A DNA stretch of 64,000 bases from Mya arenaria (lineage: Eukaryota > Mollusca > Bivalvia > Myida > Myidae): contig NC_069136.1 in NCBI RefSeq assembly GCF_026914265.1, positions 36,235,406-36,299,405 of the forward strand. Reading direction: 5' to 3'. The translations under genes were made by a program, and so were the position numbers. Below the pieces are notes generated by a model that was not told the origin of the DNA, ran no database searches, and worked only from the letters and a program-made list of their open reading frames with translations. Numbering within the stretch: the first letter of the stretch is position 1; the number at the start of each line of letters is the position of its first letter. This document shows positions 49,401 to 58,587 of the stretch, piece by piece.

Positions 49401-50845
49401 TTTAATGTGACATTCTTATTAAAAATCAATACATACACATGTATAACAAACATCAATTTTGACTGATAAACCTTCAACTTCTTACTAAATAATGCATTTA
49501 CGGAAAATAGGAGTTACTGCTAACAAGTTTGTAGACCTGTATTTAAAAACAGAACACGCAAAAACATTAAATGATTGGTGAATGCTAAAAGATTTACTGT
49601 TATCTACTATAGTCTCAAAAGGTGGAAATACCGTGTTTTATGCACATTTCTTTCAAATTAAACTCGGTATCCTTCATAAGAACTATTGTTTTCGACATTT
49701 ATTTATCCTTTTTGGAATATTAAAACAATAGTATTAATTGTGGTAAATCTTATTTGAGAGTAAGAGTGTATCTTTAACTCCTATCCAAAGGTTCGTCTTG
49801 TTAATCCTAAGATTCATTTAACAAATGGGCAATAAAGAATAAGGAATCAGTCTTATGGCGACTACATAATGTCCATTACATAGGATCAACAAACAATTCC
49901 AAAAGATTTATATTTTATTAACACTTTGAAAGAATAGGACTGAAATCGACATGTTTGTAGTGGGTTATTACTGTGTTGGTAACAACGAATTTAGTAATTT
50001 TAAGGCATATGTACTGTGTTTCTGCGTTGCATGTAAATAAAATATTCCTACGATCAAAGAACCTCGAGTCACGTTATATAAAGACACATTTTTATTTTAA
50101 GTAAAATAGCTAACTTTCTCCAATCGCGTTTGTGTAAACAAATACATCTCACAAGGTCTGATAAGAAACAATAGAAGTTGTAGTTTGTGACAAAACATAT
50201 CGTTTTCAGAGTAACAGATGTTTCCATTTACATCACAAAACAAATACTACCATTTTTCACACAATGTAATACGAAATTGCAAAAAGAACTGACAGAACAG
50301 TTGCGGGGAATAGATTTATTGAGTTTCAACTAAAGTTATACTGGAAAGAGTCAGCATAATGTTAGCAGAAAAGATAACAAGATGGGTTGTTGGCCGACAG
50401 TAGCTTTCATTAGTTAATGAAACACAAAAGGTTTATTACCTGAACACATTTGAATAATCCCTGCTGTCCTAGCAACCGTTGGTATGACAACACCCTTGAC
50501 ACAAACACCGAACATAGCGGTCAAGGACACTAGTAAACACAAGCAGCATCCAACTCCGACAGTCAAGGTCGCAATTTGCCAAGAGACACTAGGAATGTCG
50601 GAAAATGCAGTGTATCGTCCACATTCATGACTTATCGTCAATGTTCCGTCATCGCCAATGTACGGGTAATTACACCTACGGAAAATGCCGAAGTGTACTG
50701 GGGTTATTTGAGGGGACTTTCCTGGATGTTGAAGCGTAATCCGTCCAGTTATCCAGTGTGGCATAAAATATCCAACACACGAAATAATTGCACTTAATAT
50801 GGACGTAAATGCCCAAAATACTCCAACACCTGATAATCCGGACAT
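46106..50845 (-). CDS. LHFPL6-like: LHFPL6-like tetraspan membrane protein, copy E, with extended C terminus
   Basis: Exons 50440-50845, 48884-48982 and 46106-46242, GT-AG, phase-1 introns, 213 aa. The position of the TAG stop in copies A-D reads TTG here, so translation runs on through LLQNK to a TGA, adding four residues after the shared GYAL end. The tail also has HAPKWKQ in place of HAPKRKQ, removing one basic residue. The membrane core differs mildly (CCLCLLVSLTAM, against CCLCFLVALTAM). Intron 2 (46243-48883) has been enlarged by a 1.7-kb LINE insertion and a long CT microsatellite. Intron 1 has a TTAA MITE. An ATG 15 codons upstream (50890) is in frame but not conserved. The open frame argues for a working gene. 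Confidence 0.9.
46346..46442. repeat. CT/CCCT microsatellite in intron 2 of E
   Basis: Two long CT runs separated by a CCCTCCCTCC stretch. The open frame across it is a repeat artefact. Confidence 0.95.
47046..47135. repeat. CA microsatellite within the LINE 3' region
   Basis: Interrupted CA/CACATA tract of about 90 bp near the 3' end of the LINE. Confidence 0.9.
47306..47539. repeat. 117-bp tandem duplication at the LINE 3' end
   Basis: Two head-to-tail copies (47,306-47,422 and 47,423-47,539) differing at only a few bases, so much younger than the LINE decay or arisen during its insertion. Confidence 0.85.
49402..49777. mobile_element. TTAA MITE family 1, copy in intron 1 of E
   Basis: 376 bp, TTAA at both ends, start TTAATGTGACATTCTTATT, end AGTAAGAGTGTATCTTTAA. 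Inserted on the other side of a shared intron block than the copy in C, so the two insertions are independent. Confidence 0.7.
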
Positions 50846-51031
50846 TGCCGTAATAGTTTCAAAGAACTTATTCACAGGTAGATAAATCACATTTTAAAAC
50901 TCCATATTTGAAAAATAAGTGCTGTTACTTGCCGTCTAAGAAATCAGTTTAAAACATCTAATTTTTATTCAAAACACTATTGATGTTCCGAAACTACGGT
51001 TCTTTTGAGTGATTTAAAGGTGAGAAGCAAT

Positions 51032-51162
51032 GAACATCCTTTCCTGAAAGGTAACAGCCGCCTCTGAAGCGAGTTGTTTCCATTACAGTGTCAAAAGCTC
51101 CCAGCGTTACACTGGCGGTTTAAAATCGATCATAGGAATGAAAAAATGCCCTGTCAAAACAG
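51032..51162 (-). promoter_or_regulatory. Conserved upstream block of copy E
   Basis: Starts 187 bp above the ATG with GAACATCC, GGTAACAGCCGCCTCTGAAG, a partly degraded AGCTCCCAGCG middle motif, AAAATCGAT and TGCCCTGTCAAAACAG. Confidence 0.6.
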
Positions 51163-52309
51163 ATTAGCACTGTGATGTGTGAGTTGAAAAAAAGACATCA
51201 TCGGTTAATTATAAAAACAGCCCTTGCTGCTTTTAAGTGTTATTGTTCTAACAACATGAGTTTCAAATATGTATTACAGTTTTATTTAAACAGTATTTTA
51301 AGTCCATAAAAAGGTTAATTCCAACGTAGCAACATCCTTGTCATAGAAATAATTGTGTCCTTCTGAGTTTGTTTTATTGTTTCAAAACCGACTGTCTTTA
51401 TCTGTATTCAAAATGCGCAATATATTACTGTTACAACAAAACGGCAAACCTTCCTTGAGCAACTGTTTAGTGTCCAATTAAAATACCAAGAACAAAATGT
51501 ATTACTTCACGCATCACTTCACTGAATTAACACTACATTAATCATGTATGGCCCAACAGTGCCTTGAAAAAGTACAAATCAATGATCTATATCATCCTTT
51601 GAAATACTCCTAAATTCAGATATTTTACAAAACGACAGCTACGTGAGACAAAATAATAGTGTTTAATATTCCCACTTAGTTTTGTGATATATGAGAATGC
51701 GATATGACATGTCAAGTTGATAAAATAGCTAAATAATGATATCATACGTCTATAACATCGCTTAAAACTGCAATGTTAACGCCTTATACTGAGTTAAAAT
51801 GACCGATATTTTGTTATTAAATTGCAAATAATATTACAAGCGGCCTTTGGTTTTGACGGATTTTAATGGACCTCGCAGACTTATTTTACCCATATTACTA
51901 AACATAAATCTCTGAATTGAAAATAACGTAACGACTGCGGGTGCTTTAAGGTCAAAGGAAATGAGGTATAAGTTAATCTCTTTGATCGCGTTACGTCAGA
52001 GACAAATCCTTCTTGCAGATATACTTTATATTTTAACAAACTAATTTTAGACATAATAATGTTAATAATGTAGTATGTTAGTTTTAAAAAGAACGAAAAA
52101 GTAGCCGCATCAAATCATTTGATCTTATTACGAGTATTGCTTTGGATATTTTCCGTCAAAATCTTGAAGATTAATTGATTATTTAGTTCGTTTTATATAA
52201 CAAACGCGCATACGTATTAATTATTCTTTTGTATTCAATAACAAATAAATGATTAAGTATCTATTATAACAACTTAACAATTTTAAAATACATTACAAAC
52301 CCTTCATAA

Positions 52310-52665
52310 ATCCATATACAATACGTATCGCAAACAACAGTGGTCAGTATTCCACTCTAGTGCAGTTCGGCATTATTTCACTGTGCTGACGTCACGTCAT
52401 AATAAGTATCATTGCGCGATGTTAAATTTACGTCATAAAACAAAATAGTTCATCATTAAAATGATATTTCTTATAAAATTGTGTATATTTTATGTGATTT
52501 TAACCAGTATTTCACGGACCTTAATCTCTGGTCCGTGGTAATTTATATAATAATAGGGTGAAGCACGGCAGGTTGATCTGGAATGTCATGTTCGACGGAT
52601 TTTTGCTAGCGCCCCGTGAAATCCAAATCTGAAAAATCCACTCAAGTCGAATACGACATTTAAAG
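52310..52665. mobile_element. E-specific insertion, MITE-like
   Basis: The E and D upstream spacers align on both sides (D about 41,160-41,210), but E has about 350 extra bp. Its ends share an imperfect inverted motif (GTATTCCACTCTAGTG / GTATTCGACTTGAGTG). It contains a TGACGTCACGTCA box and an internal CACGGACC...GGTCCGTG hairpin. Limits are uncertain. Confidence 0.5.
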
Positions 52666-54106
52666 TGCAGTACTAATAACCTTATTTTATTGATATTATG
52701 AACAAGAACAGGTGAGCAATATCAGTATAATTATTATGAACAGGATATATCAATGGGTTCATTAAGTGCATCAAACAATAAAGTTTAAATTTATCATCAG
52801 TGTCACAGCTTATATATATGGTAAACATTCACGATAACAATACGACTACTATTACAAATGGGTTCGTTATGTATCGGAATAGGACGAGCTTAACAGTATT
52901 TCTTTTAACTCATTTGACAAAACAAAAATCCTTGAATTGAAAATAATATAACGCCTCAGAGTGGCTTTAGGTCAAAGACAATATTCTTTACGGTTTTCTC
53001 TCAGATCGCGTTAAGTCAAATTTAACATTATACAAAAATCCTGCTCACAAATATCCTCGATATTTATAACAAGAAATCTTTACACATGAATGTTTTTAAT
53101 TCAGTTTGTTAGTTAAGTTTGAAAAGTAGAGATGGAGCATCCACATCAAAAGATAATTTATGACCGGCGTTGCTTCTGAAAGATACTGGCAAAATCTAAA
53201 ATAAAAGATTTATCGGTCAAAATATTAAACTCTTTTTATATTCATATGTTTAAAACAACACATTGAACTTCATTATAGTAACTTAGATATCTCTTTAAAA
53301 TTTTCAATACCTCCATTTATATTATTGATATTGTAAACAAGATAATTGAGAAGTTCATTAAATGCAACTAACAATAAAGTTAAAAGTAACCTAAACAACA
53401 AAAATATCGCTGTGTATTTATGGTAAACAAGTATCTCTCTCTATATAACGATTACGAAAAGGTTACAACAATAAATTCGTCAATTATGTTATTTTATTCA
53501 TGGATTTCCAAAATTGCTGTGTTTTCAAACGAAATTTGCCTTCAGGGGCAATTTCACACCAGAACCTTCGATAGGGCAAATTTGTGACTGCATGTATTTC
53601 ATGTAATATAATCGTAACATATGTAAAACTAACACAAAGGTCTTATTTATTACAGAGAAATACCATATCTGGAGTTTAGACAGGTTGGACACGGTGCAAT
53701 TTCATGTACTATGAACTAAAAATATATTACTCATAGAAATACAATATTTACAATATAATACACTGAATTACTATCATCACCAAGTAAGGTCGTCATTATC
53801 GGATGTACCCGTGCAGTGAAAAAAATCAATAGCGCCAAAATTATTAAATGTTTCGTTTCGCGCTACCCGACCGACTCACATAACATCTATAGACCTTCTC
53901 ATCAAACTAGAACAACTCGGATATTTACGCCATACTACGAGTCTCGGATGAATGCCGGTGCATTAGTAAACGTAGCTCGTAAAAGCAAGAATAATAATAT
54001 TATATAAGTGTAGTGTTTTCAGATGTACTTTTAATGTTTGAATTGTTTCCCCGTGAAGTATTTCGTTTCATAAACATTAATATTCGTATTAGTGAAGTCC
54101 TTATGC

Positions 54107-54109
<3 letters not shown>

Positions 54110-54158
<49 letters not shown>

Positions 54159-54240
54159 GTATTTATTTATATGTTTATTAATGAATTATTTATTTATTTT
54201 ATTTATTTATATATCTTTTTTTTTTTGGGGGGGGGGGTGC
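54110..54240. repeat. ATTG repeat followed by ATTT-rich, poly-T and poly-G runs
   Basis: About 12 ATTG units (54,110-54,158), an ATTT-rich stretch, then 11 T and 11 G in a row (54,216-54,237). It marks the end of recognisable array similarity. Confidence 0.9.
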
Positions 54241-54528
54241 ATATTGAAATTGCAGGCCTGAAAGCCCTTGGTAATAGGTTGCAACACAGTTGGACACATG
54301 CTCTAGAACAGGCCAATGTTGCAACATCTTGAAATGCAGATTCTCTTTTCTTAAGGCCTGATATGTTGGCAAAACCTTCCATGCACATGAGGTAACAGCA
54401 TGTGCCATGTACTGTCTTGTGTTACGGGCATTTATTGCTAGATATGAACCAGAGATTCGTAACAGCGTTTTTGAAAACATTACAGAAGTATTTGTAGAAA
54501 AAAAATACTTAAAACAAGTACCGCTCAT
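54199..54528 (-). other. Unassigned 109-codon open frame next to the poly-G tract
   Basis: An open minus-strand frame starting MSGTCFKYFF and ending in the poly-T/poly-G run (PPPPKKK). The stretch 54,240-54,500 is less AT-rich than its surroundings and has a gene-like base mix, but I recognise no domain and see no splice partner. It could be a decayed exon or transposon piece. Confidence 0.2.
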
Positions 54529-54619
54529 TCAGGGGAGGGGATATAACCTAATTGAGAATAAAACTATTTGTTAAGAGTTAAGTTTCTCTGTTTGATTGTG
54601 GAATTAAATGCGGACGGGA

Positions 54620-55195
54620 TAAGGGAGAGAAATTTCGTCCAATCGTCACCAAACTTGGACAATATGTGTATTGGCAGAATATCTCGGCCAACCCCAATAA
54701 CCATTCATTTTGCCAAAATCGTTTCAGAGCAATTGCTGTTGATTTGCTTTACACACGCAAACTATATTTTGTCCGCGGTGTACTGGTGGAAATGTCTTAA
54801 GATCATCAAACTTGGAAAACGTTTATATGGGCAGATTATCGCGGCCAAATTTTATTACCAGCCTTTTTGCACCAGTCACTTCAAAGGTATGGCCATTGAA
54901 TTGATTTTATTACACAAACTTTATGCAGCCCCTGTATTTCCTAGGAGCTTTTTTTCTTTCTCGATCATCATCAAATTTGGAAAATATTAGTATGGACAAT
55001 ACACCTCTCGGCCCATTTCGATAATCAGCCATGTCGAACAATCACTTCAGAGTTATGGGCGTTGAATTGCATAAATAACATATCTTTATGTTGTCCTCGC
55101 TCTAACCCCAGAAGAATTTGTCCATTCATCACAATGTTTGAAAAAATATGTGATTGAACAGAATAACTCGGCCAGGTTGGATAACAAGCTATATC
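54620..55195. repeat. Four degenerate repeats of about 162 bp
   Basis: The phrase CACCAAACTTGGACAATATG recurs in altered form at 54,642, 54,803, 54,967 and 55,127, each followed by a GCAGAATATCTCGGCCAA-like phrase and a CACTTCAGAGTTATGG-like phrase. The units are quite diverged. The open frame at 54,568-54,990 runs through them and shows no protein similarity I recognise. Confidence 0.75.
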
Positions 55196-55935
55196 GCACA
55201 AGTCACGTCAGAGTTTTCGACTCTTAACTGCTTAAACTACACAAAACTTTTGTAATAAAAAAACATTATTTCCACTTGTATTTAACTTGTATCAGTGTGA
55301 AATTCTTGATGTTTGAGTCTAATCGTCTTCGAGTTAATATGTAAATGTAATTAAAAGAACTTCTGGTCCCACTAGGACAAGAACAGGAGCCAATAACTTG
55401 CTGTGTCTTTTGTAATGAAGTAAACACCAAAGGCCGATTTTAAACAGACTTTTATAACGTGACGCACAAGAAAAAAAATATAGTTCATAAACACATAAGT
55501 ATGTTTTTTATCAATATATGATGGAACCCACAAAACAAAGGTATGCATGATATCTTTAACATTTTGCACAAGTCACGTCAGTATTTTCGCCTCCAAGCTG
55601 CTAAAACTACGCAAACTTTTGTTTAAACAAAATCATTATTTCCACTTGTATTTAAGTTGTGTCAGTGTGAAGTTTTTGTTGTTTGAATCTTTTCGTCTTC
55701 TTGTTATTAATATGTCAATGTATCAAATTTTAACAACTTCCGGTCTCACTAAAACAAGCACAGGAGCCAATTACTTGTTGTGTCTTTTGTAATGAAATAA
55801 ACACCAATGGCCAGTTCAAACCAGACGATTATAAAGAGGCGCAATGGAAAAAACATAGTTCTTGTACATATAAGCATGTCTTTTATCAATGAATTATGGA
55901 ACTAACAAAACAAAACTATGCATCACATCTTTGAC
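55196..55935. repeat. 370-bp tandem duplication
   Basis: Two consecutive units, 55,196-55,565 and 55,566-about 55,935, both starting GCACAAGTCACGTCAG and sharing CAGGAGCCAAT, TGTCTTTTGTAATGAA and TAAACACCAA. The first unit begins where the 162-bp repeats end, so both may belong to one composite element. Confidence 0.8.
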
Positions 55936-56312
55936 ATTTATTTGAGATTTACTTAAATATACAGAAAAGTGCAAATTTATCAAGAAAGTATAACACTTCT
56001 ATAAAACTAATAAATAGTTTACATTCTCAATAGCATACGTACATATATATGTGCTTGATTATTAAATGAAACACTAACTATTAAAGAAATTGTTTTTAAT
56101 TCCTGCAGGTTCAATCTTTAGCAATAATACCTGTCTGTATTCGTTCATGCGTGTTAGTAGGTTTTAAGAGCTAAGCAAATTTTACAATAGAAGATTTTAA
56201 CAACATTTATTTAAAAAAACACTACATTCAAACGCAGAAGTGTTACAGGGCAGTTCAAGGTCCCCATACCTTTCCAAACAACGATGTATTGTTACTTTGT
56301 CATTAGTGCTTA

Positions 56313-56790
56313 CAGTGTGTGTATATCACGTGATAAATGACGTCATAAATGCTACGTCGGAAGGCAATATTTTGCTTCGAATGAAGACTTTAAACAAAGA
56401 CAACTTTACATTTTCTTCACCATATTTAATGAAACATGACGAAGTCTACGCCGCTTATTAAGCCATGCCTTCGGTATTTTACTTGAGTTTGATTGAGTGT
56501 TTCTTAAAACACTTTTTCACAAAACCGCCGCCTGATGTAGCACTGTCAAAACATTATTTTGGAAAGAGGTTTGTCGAAGAGTCGAAGTGTTTGAGAACAC
56601 TAATCACCTAATCAAACTTCGGTAAAAAACGAAGGCGGGGGATCTTTAAGGGGCATAGACTGCCCTTTGTTTCATTTAAAATGGTGAAGAAAAGAAAAAA
56701 AATCTTTGTTATAAGTCATCATTCGAATCAACATGTTGCCTTCCGACGTAGCATTTGTGACGTAATTTATCACGTGATATACACACACTG
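56313..56790. mobile_element. 478-bp MITE with long terminal inverted repeats
   Basis: Ends start CAGTGTGTGTATATCACGTG and remain complementary for about 55 nt, through ATGCTACGTCGGAAGGCAA. Flanked by a 5-bp direct repeat GCTTA (56,308-56,312 and 56,791-56,795). No transposase frame; superfamily not assigned. Confidence 0.8.
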
Positions 56791-56965
56791 GCTTAGAACT
56801 ATTTCAAGAATTATGTGTTTTTGTGTAGCGAGGAATTGAAATTAGATCACTAGGTTTCCAATATTTGTTCTTCTTTGAAAAATCCACAGGTCAATTGGAT
56901 AGTCTGGAAAAAATTAACACAACAGTATAATGCACCTTCTAAAAAGAGCATGGCTTGTATTCCTC

Positions 56966-57338
56966 TTAAAATGACACTCTTATTCAAAATCATTACATAC
57001 TCATGTATAAAAACATCAATTTTGAGTGATAAACCTTTAATAACTTACTAAATAATGCATTTATGGAAAATAAAAATTACTGATAACAAAATTGTAACCG
57101 TGTATGTAAAAGCTGAAAACGCAAAATATTAATGATTGGTGAGTGTTAAAATATTTATTGTGATCTATTATAGTCTCATAAATTAGAAATACCATGTTTC
57201 TTCACCTTTCTTACAAATTAAACTCGGTATCCTTCATAAGAACTATTGTATTCGACATTTATTCATCCTTTTTGGTATATTTAAATAACTGTAACTAATT
57301 GTTGTAAATCTTTTTGGGGAGCAGGAGTGCATCTTTAA
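56966..57338. mobile_element. TTAA MITE family 1, copy outside the array
   Basis: 373 bp, TTAA at both ends, start TTAAAATGACACTCTTATT, end GCAGGAGTGCATCTTTAA. A further degraded right end lies near 57,655-57,690. Confidence 0.68.
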
Positions 57339-57455
57339 TCTAACTTTGAAAACTTTAAGAAATCAACACAAGTTAGGAAATGACCCTAGATGTTTTATGA
57401 AAGAATGTTTTACTACTGGGCGTGTTTGTTTTCATTGCATCATTGTTAATCCCCA

Positions 57456-57545
57456 GGCCCCAATCTCTCAGAACTTCTTCAATCTCTTATACCAGGATTA
57501 CGCTAGTCACACTTCATTGTATTTTGCATCCCTATAATGCGTAAT
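57456..57545. mobile_element. MITE, GGCCCCAATTTCTCG family, partial copy
   Basis: One end only: GGCCCCAATCTCTCAGAACTT followed by CTTATACCAGGATTACGCTA, matching the left end of the copy at 10,701. The other half is missing. Confidence 0.55.
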
Positions 57546-57719
57546 ATTCTCTTTCTTTCTTTCTTTTTTAAGAGATTTTAGACTTTTAGTCTTCATAAGA
57601 AAAAATGTTTTTGACGTGCATCATTCATTTTTGATACATCTAAAAAATTGAATTTATTTTTTTAAATCTTATTTGGGAGTAAGAATTAATTTTGAATCAA
57701 TATATGCTGAGATAAGGTG

Positions 57720-58587
57720 ACTATAAATTAATTGCAAGATGTTTATCCCCGCCCGCCCCCTCTATACGCCGCCCCTTTTATTGTATAGACTAAAAAAATG
57801 TTGACCTAGGGTCTGTATTTGCGTATGGGTCCGGCACTGTCCGGGAACGGGGTTAATTCGTACCTACGCTGTTGCTGCGTTACGATCGTCTTAACACATG
57901 TATAATTTTTATAGTCCCTCGTGCAATAAGAATGAGCATAAACACATATTCAGCTGTGGAACGTCATCTAAGAACAAAAAATAAATAAAAAAATAAAATG
58001 TCACCCCACCACCTTTTAAAACAAATTTGATGAAAATCTAGCAATGGGATTATATTGGCCTAATTAACATTGTACATTGTAACTTTATCTTAACAATAAC
58101 TATATTCTAATAATCATGACCGCATAAAGTTGATTTGAATTATGTGCCGATTTGCCTTAGCTTTATGGTGCCGAGTCGACAAAGTGCCCAATATGTTGGT
58201 GCCAAATTAACTAGGTCGAATTATCTTGGTGTCCAAGTTACCGTAAATATAACACCAGCCTAGGAGCATGCTTACATACATGTTGCTATATTATGTAATA
58301 TATTAACATAAAGCTCATTTTCATGTAGGTATGTACAGCTTATTATCAAATTCAAGTATTTACAAACACATATGTAAATAGCATATAATTCTGAAACATA
58401 AGTTATACTACACAAAAATATTAAACAACTGCTTTTTCGTCGTGTTAAGCAAATAGCAAAGTTTAACAAATGGTAAAAAATATAGCTTTTCATTTTAAAA
58501 TCAATTATATACATAGACAAGCTAACTAAATGTATATACTATTTAAAAGCCGAAGCAAAATAAGTCTCTTGGTCATGAGAAACACAA
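57720..58587. other. Gene-free stretch 3' of the FkbM gene
   Basis: No gene supported. Near 58,140-58,260 a degenerate phrase, GGTGCCGAGTCGAC-like, recurs about four times (GTGCCGATTTGCC, GGTGCCAAATTAAC, GGTGTCCAAGTTACC). Minus-strand hexamers suitable for polyadenylation of the FkbM transcript are plentiful in this AT-rich DNA, and I cannot pick one. Confidence 0.35.

Larger units (their letters stand above)
45480..54080 (-). repeat. Tandem array unit E (gene copy E plus flanks)
   Basis: 3' flank with ATGGCCAACAGCCTATCACAAATG (45,665-45,688), the gene, then spacer 51,165-54,060 aligned with that of D, including the segment 53,800-54,060 matching 42,880-43,110. After about 54,080 the similarity to the array ends. 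No other gene supported in the spacer. Confidence 0.65.
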
